DNA of 64,000 nt, taken from NCBI RefSeq assembly GCF_018881905.1, contig NZ_JACVPM010000002.1, positions 682,001-746,000 of the forward strand, in the 5' to 3' direction. Made by a program: the position numbers and the translations under genes. Under the pieces are notes generated by a model, which searched no databases, was not told where the DNA came from, and saw nothing but the letters and a program-made list of their open reading frames with translations. This DNA is from Polynucleobacter sp. MG-27-Goln-C1. Its GTDB lineage: Bacteria > Pseudomonadota > Gammaproteobacteria > Burkholderiales > Burkholderiaceae. Position 1 is the first letter of the stretch, and each line of letters opens with the position of its first letter. Positions 59,601-64,000 of the stretch are shown one piece after another.

Positions 59601-61079
59601 TTACAAACCAAGGCAAACATATTTGAGCTCTAGATATTCATCCATACCGTAGACACTGCCTTCACGGCCCAGGCCGGACTGTTTAATTCCGCCAAATGGA
59701 CCAACCTCATTTGAGATGATTCCAGAGTTGACGCCCACAATGCCGTACTCAAGGGCTTCAGCAGCCTTCCAGATACGGCCAATATCGCGGCTGTAAAAAT
59801 AGGACGCTAAGCCAAATTGGCTATTGTTAGCTAACCTGATTGCTTCCTCATCGCTTTCAAATGGAATGATCGGAGCGACTGGTCCAAAGGTCTCTTCGTG
59901 GGTGATGAGCATGTCATTAGTGACATTAGACAAAATGGTGGGCTCATAAAAAGTACTACCTAAAGGAGAAGGCTTGCCACCAGCAACGAGTTTTGCACCC
60001 TTGCTAATGGCATCAGCTACATGTCTTTCTACCTTCTCTAGGGCGGCCTTTTCAATCAGTGGTCCTTGGGTGCTTCCAGCCTCCATACCATTACCCACTT
60101 TGATAATTTCAATGGCTTTCGCAAACTTTTTGACAAACTCATCGTGCACTTTTTTATGCACATAGAAGCGGTTCGCACAAACGCAGGTTTGACCGGAGTT
60201 GCGATATTTAGATGCCATTGCACCTGAAACAGCCGCATCAATATCGGCGTCTTCAAAAACAATAAAGGGGGCATGACCGCCGAGCTCTAGACCCAATTTT
60301 TTGACCGTGGGAGCGCATTGCGCCATTAAGATTCGTCCAACTTCGGTCGAGCCTGTGAATGACAGGTGGCGGACGGTTGGCGATGCGCAGAGTGTTTTAC
60401 CAATCGCAATAGATTCATCGGCATCTGCGGTAAGAATGTTAATCACACCAGCTGGTACGCCAGCGCGCTGTGCGAGTTCTGCCAGTGCTAATGCACTCAG
60501 TGGCGTGAGTTCAGCCGGCTTGATCACAATAGTGCAACCTGCTGCCATTGCGGGTGCAATCTTGCGCGTAATCATAGCAATGGGAAAATTCCAAGGCGTG
60601 ATGGCAACACATACCCCAATTGGCTGCTTCATAACGATCATGCGCTTATCACTCCAAGTTGTACTTGGAATGGATCCAGCAACTCGTTTTGCTTCTTCAG
60701 CAAACCACTCTACAAAAGACGCACCATAGGCTACTTCGCCAGCTGCTTCAGTTAATGGCTTGCCTTGCTCCAGGGTCATGAGGGTAGCTAGATCCTGGGT
60801 ATTTTGAATAATCAGATCAAACCATTTGCGCATAACATGAGCACGCTCTTTTCCGGTTTTGCTCTTCCAGCTTTGAAAGGCATGCTCGGCAGCTTCAATC
60901 GCTCGCTCAGCATCTTTTGGCTCAAGATTGCTCACATCTGCAATCAACTCACCAGTAGCGGGATTGTGAACCGCAAAAGTTTTTCCTGAATTAGATTTAA
61001 ACCATTCACCGTTAATGAAAGCCTCTTCTTTAAATAGACTTGGATCTTTGAGTAATTTGCGGATGTCAGTTGTCTGCAT
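59601..61079 (-). CDS. gabD: Succinate-semialdehyde dehydrogenase (NAD(P)+)
   Basis: Oxidises succinate semialdehyde to succinate in GABA-type catabolism. A 492-residue ALDH with FTGSTEVG (241-248), E265 in LELGGHAP and catalytic C299 in NSGQTCVC; C301 is the second cysteine typical of GabD redox control. TPWNFPIAMITRK binds the cofactor. No gabT is adjacent, so other semialdehydes are possible substrates. A separate unit from the rib genes. Confidence 0.93.
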   Translation of the reverse strand: MQTTDIRKLLKDPSLFKEEAFINGEWFKSNSGKTFAVHNPATGELIADVSNLEPKDAERAIEAAEHAFQSWKSKTGKERAHVMRKWFDLIIQNTQDLATLMTLEQGKPLTEAAGEVAYGASFVEWFAEEAKRVAGSIPSTTWSDKRMIVMKQPIGVCVAITPWNFPIAMITRKIAPAMAAGCTIVIKPAELTPLSALALAELAQRAGVPAGVINILTADADESIAIGKTLCASPTVRHLSFTGSTEVGRILMAQCAPTVKKLGLELGGHAPFIVFEDADIDAAVSGAMASKYRNSGQTCVCANRFYVHKKVHDEFVKKFAKAIEIIKVGNGMEAGSTQGPLIEKAALEKVERHVADAISKGAKLVAGGKPSPLGSTFYEPTILSNVTNDMLITHEETFGPVAPIIPFESDEEAIRLANNSQFGLASYFYSRDIGRIWKAAEALEYGIVGVNSGIISNEVGPFGGIKQSGLGREGSVYGMDEYLELKYVCLGL

Positions 61080-61156
61080 GAGGGCGTCTCTTTAGTAAAA
61101 AAGTTATTTTTATTTTATCCCTCAGTGTAATTTGGATTGCCTTCTAAGGCTATGCA

Positions 61157-61197
61157 CAAAAATAAACCCCCTGGACCTCTTGGAGGCGCAGGGGGTC
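61157..61197 (-). terminator. Terminator of the ribB-ribH-nusB operon
   Basis: On the minus strand ACCCCCTG pairs with CAGGGGGT (plus arms 61166-61173 and 61189-61196), with an inner CCTC/GAGG pairing, followed by TTTATTTTTG. A strong GC-rich stem lying just after nusB. Confidence 0.85.
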
Positions 61198-61216
61198 GAG
61201 TCTTGAGGATATTTTG

Positions 61217-61726
61217 TTAACTAGCTTGAACCTCAGTGCTACGTAACTGTTGAGCCAGGAGATCCAATACGCCGTTGACGTATTTATGACCATCAGTGCC
61301 GCCAAAAGTTTTCGCTAATTCCACAGCTTCATTAATAGCTACTTTGTAGGGAACGGCTAAATCAATAGCTAGTTCGTATGTGCCAATCAGGAGCGCAGCA
61401 TGCTCTACGGGAGATAGTTCATTAATAGGGCGATCGAGTGCTGGGGTAATAAGGCCCTCTAGCTCATCGGTACGCTCTAGAACGCCAGCAAAAATACCTT
61501 GAAACAAATCAAGTTGGCAGCGGCGAAAGCCAGGATCTTCAGCTAACTGCTTGGCGATTGCCGCAGCATTAGGGAGGCTACCAGCGCGGCGCATAACTAG
61601 ACTTTGATATACACCTTGTAAAGCATACTCACGGGCGCGACGACGTGGCGTGAGTGAGCGCTTAGGTGCGCTGGGTGCACTCGGTGTGCCAGGTACTACC
61701 TGTGGATTGGGGGCGTTCTTATTCAT
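61217..61726 (-). CDS. nusB: Transcription antitermination factor NusB
   Basis: 169 residues, all-helical. RRRAREYALQGVYQSL at the start of the domain (about 26-41) and ELAIDLAVPYKVAINEAVELAKTFGGTDGHKYVNGVLD are the family marks. A 20-residue Pro/Ser/Ala start precedes the domain. It binds boxA with NusE/S10 in rRNA antitermination. It lies 8 nt after ribH in the usual order. Confidence 0.96.
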   Translation of the reverse strand: MNKNAPNPQVVPGTPSAPSAPKRSLTPRRRAREYALQGVYQSLVMRRAGSLPNAAAIAKQLAEDPGFRRCQLDLFQGIFAGVLERTDELEGLITPALDRPINELSPVEHAALLIGTYELAIDLAVPYKVAINEAVELAKTFGGTDGHKYVNGVLDLLAQQLRSTEVQAS

Positions 61727-61734
61727 TTTGGAAA

Positions 61735-62250
61735 TTACTCTTCTGAAGGATTGATTTCAAAATCAATGTCGGGAGTAAGGGCTAAAGCCAAGTTAGCCAT
61801 TTCAACAACAGCTCTTGCGCAGTCCGCACCTTTTACCTGAACGCGTACCTGAGCTTGCTCATCTGTCTCGCAGGTGAGAACACCGTTGGCGATTGGCAAT
61901 CCAGACTCAAGGCAAACGCGGGTAATCCCAGCACCAGATTCATTCGACACGAGTTCAAAGTGATAAGTCTCACCACGGATGATTGCGCCTAGTGCAACTA
62001 AGCCATCGAACTCACCTGTTTCAGCTAACTTTTGAAGTGCGAAGGGGATTTCAAGTGCGCCTGGTACGGTTACTAGTTTGATGTCACTTTGGGAGACACC
62101 TAGTTTGATCAACTCTTCAATACAAGCATTAGTCAGTGCAACACAATGCTCTTCATTGAAGCGCGCCTGCACAATACCTACGCGGAGATCTTGACCATTG
62201 AGATCGGTGGCGAGTACGCCTACTGCAGATTCGTCATTGCTTGTGTTCAT
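61735..62250 (-). CDS. ribH: 6,7-dimethyl-8-ribityllumazine synthase
   Basis: The penultimate riboflavin step. 171 residues: [27 protein letters not shown] and [13 protein letters not shown] with the catalytic histidine; ANGVLTCET is the late motif. It lies between ribB and nusB on the minus strand, 15 nt after ribB. Confidence 0.97.
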   Translation of the reverse strand: MNTSNDESAVGVLATDLNGQDLRVGIVQARFNEEHCVALTNACIEELIKLGVSQSDIKLVTVPGALEIPFALQKLAETGEFDGLVALGAIIRGETYHFELVSNESGAGITRVCLESGLPIANGVLTCETDEQAQVRVQVKGADCARAVVEMANLALALTPDIDFEINPSEE

Positions 62251-62265
62251 ATTTTTTGAAATTGC

Positions 62266-63405
62266 TTATTGATTAGATTCAAATGGGGTATAGCCGGTCA
62301 CTTCGAGCTTGTATCCAGAAAGGCTTGGTACTGGGTTTGGATTGGCGAGTAAGCGCATTTTTCCAACGCCGATATCTTTGAGGATTTGCGCGCCAATACC
62401 ATAGCTACGAAAATCAGTTTTGCGAGCCAATGGCTTTTCAGCTGCTTCAGTATGAGTGCCATTCAATTTATGAAACTGGGCTAACCAATCCGCATCATTA
62501 GGGGCTGCAATACCGGAAGCGTTCAATAAAACCGCCACTCCCGAAGGTGCGGCTGCCAACTTCTGCAAAGCTTGGGCCAAAGGCCAGGAGTGCGTACTGA
62601 CATTCGAGTCCAAGAAATCCAATACTGTGACGGGCTCATGAACGCGTACTAACGTTTCTTCAGTCTCTGAAGGCTTGCCATGAACTAGGGCTATATGCAT
62701 GCACGAGCTTGGTGTATCGCGGTAGATGATTCCCTGAAACTTACCCCAGGGAGTATCGAACTCGCGTTGACCTTCGCGAACCACAATACTTTCATGTTGG
62801 CTACGATATTGGATGAGATCAGCAATACTGCCGATTTTTAATTGATGTTCTTTTGCAAACTCGAGCAAGTCAGGCAGTCGCGCCATGCTGCCATCATCTT
62901 TCATGATCTCGCAAATGACGGCGGTGGGTGAGCAACCAGCCATCGCAGCCAAATCACATCCAGCCTCTGTGTGACCAGAGCGAATTAATACGCCACCGGG
63001 TTGCGCCATTAATGGAAAGATATGGCCCGGCTGGACCAGATCATTCGGTTTTGCGTTTGCAGCAACTGCTGTCTTGATGGTGTGAGCACGATCTGCCGCT
63101 GAGATACCAGTAGTCACACCGCTGGCTGCCTCAATCGAAACAGTGAAGTTGGTGCCCATGGAGGTGCCGTTATCTCTCACCATTAAGGGAAGGTTGATTT
63201 GTTGGCAGCGCTCACGCGTCAAAGTAAGGCAAATCAAGCCACGACCATGCTTGGCCATGAAATTCACCGCCTCTGGAGTGACGTGATCGGCAGCAAGCAC
63301 TAAGTCACCCTCATTCTCGCGATCTTCTTCATCGACCAGAATGACCATCTTGCCGGCTTTGAGCTCAGCAACGATTTCTTCTGTGGAGGCGAGGTTATTT
63401 TGCAT
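62266..63405 (-). CDS. ribB: 3,4-dihydroxy-2-butanone 4-phosphate synthase with degenerate GTP cyclohydrolase II domain
   Basis: 379 residues. The N-terminal half (1-205) is an intact Rib[12 protein letters not shown] (25-35), [10 protein letters not shown] and [13 protein letters not shown] with the metal and catalytic residues. The C-terminal half (about 213-375) aligns with GTP cyclohydrolase II ([23 protein letters not shown]). It has lost the three zinc cysteines: where RibA has SECLTGDVFGSLRCDCG there is no cysteine. This is the RibBX-type form known in proteobacteria; the cyclohydrolase half is unlikely to be active. A true RibA must be encoded elsewhere. No FMN riboswitch is seen before it. 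Confidence 0.93.
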   Translation of the reverse strand: MQNNLASTEEIVAELKAGKMVILVDEEDRENEGDLVLAADHVTPEAVNFMAKHGRGLICLTLTRERCQQINLPLMVRDNGTSMGTNFTVSIEAASGVTTGISAADRAHTIKTAVAANAKPNDLVQPGHIFPLMAQPGGVLIRSGHTEAGCDLAAMAGCSPTAVICEIMKDDGSMARLPDLLEFAKEHQLKIGSIADLIQYRSQHESIVVREGQREFDTPWGKFQGIIYRDTPSSCMHIALVHGKPSETEETLVRVHEPVTVLDFLDSNVSTHSWPLAQALQKLAAAPSGVAVLLNASGIAAPNDADWLAQFHKLNGTHTEAAEKPLARKTDFRSYGIGAQILKDIGVGKMRLLANPNPVPSLSGYKLEVTGYTPFESNQ

Positions 63406-63413
63406 AGCCCTCT

Positions 63414-63419
63414 ATTTTA
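63414..63419 (-). promoter_or_regulatory. -10-like TAAAAT directly before ribB
   Basis: On the minus strand TAAAAT, AGAGGGCT, then the ribB ATG (8-nt spacer). If used, this would rule out an FMN riboswitch leader for this operon. Confidence 0.35.
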
Positions 63420-63548
63420 AGCTGAGGAGGGGGTTTCGGGCTTTAGCCTGGCATACCGTGGTCAATATTGGAGCAATATCCAGTTTTTCTGACAGTGAGT
63501 GCCCATGAAAGGCCTATTTTTGCAGCTCCAGTCTCGAGAAAATGCCCT

Positions 63549-63887
63549 GTGCACTCTCGAATTCAAAAATCCCCAGGCCAGATTGATTTAAATCCGCGGG
63601 CGAATGGATTCATCTTATTGGAGGTTCTGGTGGCAATGAGTCTAGTTGCAAGCAGTTGGATGGGTTTGGGCAATACCTACCAGGGGATGATTTTGCGCTT
63701 AGGTCAGCTCCAGGAGAAAAGGGCAGAGCTTAGAAAAGAAATGGATCGGCACGAGCTCTCCATATTGAACGCTGCGCAGCTTAATAACCCAAACCAAATT
63801 TCACGAAAGCCAGCGAATGAATCTGTTGGAGTGTCTCGTCGGTCTCGCCCTATCCCTAATCTTAGTCGCACCACTCATCAAAAATAG
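63549..63887 (+). CDS. PilV-like type IV pseudopilin
   Basis: The open frame runs from a TTG at 63468, but a GTG at 63549 gives a normal prepilin leader of 20 residues ending in ANG, followed by FILLEVLVAMSLVASSW. Glycine before the cut, phenylalanine at +1 and glutamate at +5 are the prepilin-peptidase signature. The rest (113 residues in total) is a coiled polar region with LGQLQEKRAELRKEMDRHEL. Its last 23 codons overlap the next gene. It would be a minor pilin at the pilus tip. The start is uncertain. Confidence 0.65.
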   Translation: MHSRIQKSPGQIDLNPRANGFILLEVLVAMSLVASSWMGLGNTYQGMILRLGQLQEKRAELRKEMDRHELSILNAAQLNNPNQISRKPANESVGVSRRSRPIPNLSRTTHQK

Positions 63888-64000
63888 TGGCGAGTTCATC
63901 GCTAAGCAAATTGAGTATGAAAAATCACAGTCTATGACTGCAGAAGCAGATCGCGCGATGGAATTAATCGGGCGTGCTATTCGGATGGCTGGTTATCAAA
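63817..64000 (+). CDS. PilW-like type IV pseudopilin, truncated by window end
   Basis: Starts ATG 63817 and continues past the window. MNLLECLVGLALSLILVAPL is the pseudopilin hydrophobic helix with glutamate at +5, followed by a coiled polar stretch and ELIGRAIRMAGYQ, typical of PilW (the R-x-AGY segment). No leader with glycine before the cut is visible: the upstream in-frame codons encode HESQR and meet a TGA at 63766. It overlaps the PilV-like gene by 71 nt. Confidence 0.6.
   Translation, partial: MNLLECLVGLALSLILVAPLIKNSGEFIAKQIEYEKSQSMTAEADRAMELIGRAIRMAGYQ

Noticed and set aside
63406..63548. FMN riboswitch upstream of ribB
   Set aside because: None of the conserved RFN segments are recognisable, and the gap to a -10-like hexamer is only 8 nt.

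Overview
The window is chromosomal DNA from a betaproteobacterium of the Burkholderiales, most likely Polynucleobacter or a close relative. The evidence is the run of Burkholderiales gene blocks (aroQ-accB-accC-prmA; fur/bamE-dapB; leuS-lptE-holA-proA; algH-ruvX-pyrR-pyrB; ribB-ribH-nusB), the KPAAK-type histone H1-like protein and the moderate GC content. The genus is inferred from gene content and style; no search was run. Coding density is very high. There are no rRNA or tRNA genes, insertion sequences, prophage or CRISPR arrays.

Layout. 0-5.4 kb: the tail of ampD, then nrdAB (class Ia ribonucleotide reductase) behind two NrdR boxes, then an H1-like gene whose conserved C-terminus lies out of frame. 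5.5-11.2 kb (minus): a PfkB-family sugar kinase, a PrmA-DUF3426 fusion, accC, accB, aroQ and a TlpA-like thioredoxin. 11.3-17.9 kb (plus): mpl, a FabG-like reductase, an RNB ribonuclease, a TonB-C-terminal protein, aroE and mtgA. 18-22 kb: pyrF, corA and the overlapping minus-strand trio thiL-pgpA-pncC. 22-29.2 kb: a malic enzyme with a phosphotransacetylase-like tail, a barstar-like protein, rsmE, tkt and gap. 29.2-39 kb: divergent fur/bamE, then dapB, leuS, lptE, holA, proA, hemJ-like and rlmL. 39-46.5 kb: rubredoxin, hemL, apaH, phrB, a YdcF-like protein, algH, ruvX, pyrR and pyrB. 46.5-55.6 kb: a surface-polysaccharide island with a glycosyltransferase, a DUF6492-like protein, an unknown protein, an O-antigen ligase-like protein, the dTDP-rhamnose genes rfbBDAC and waaC. 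55.6-64 kb: a TolC-family protein, uppP, a DUF2721 protein, trmB, gabD, nusB, ribH, ribB (with a degraded RibA domain) and the start of a pseudopilin cluster.

How the genes work together. Most of the window is housekeeping: dNTP, fatty-acid, pyrimidine, lysine, proline, riboflavin, haem and aromatic precursors, and envelope assembly (mpl, mtgA, uppP, lptE, bamE, waaC). The accessory part is the polysaccharide block inserted after pyrB. It makes dTDP-rhamnose and probably assembles and ligates an O-antigen-like glycan.

No obviously new defence or mobile system was found. The observations most worth following are the shifted C-terminus of the H1-like gene at an A9 run, the PrmA-DUF3426 fusion, a recurrent arrangement with a -10-like hexamer only 5-9 nt before the start codon (possible leaderless mRNAs), and the AT-rich unknown genes in the glycan island.
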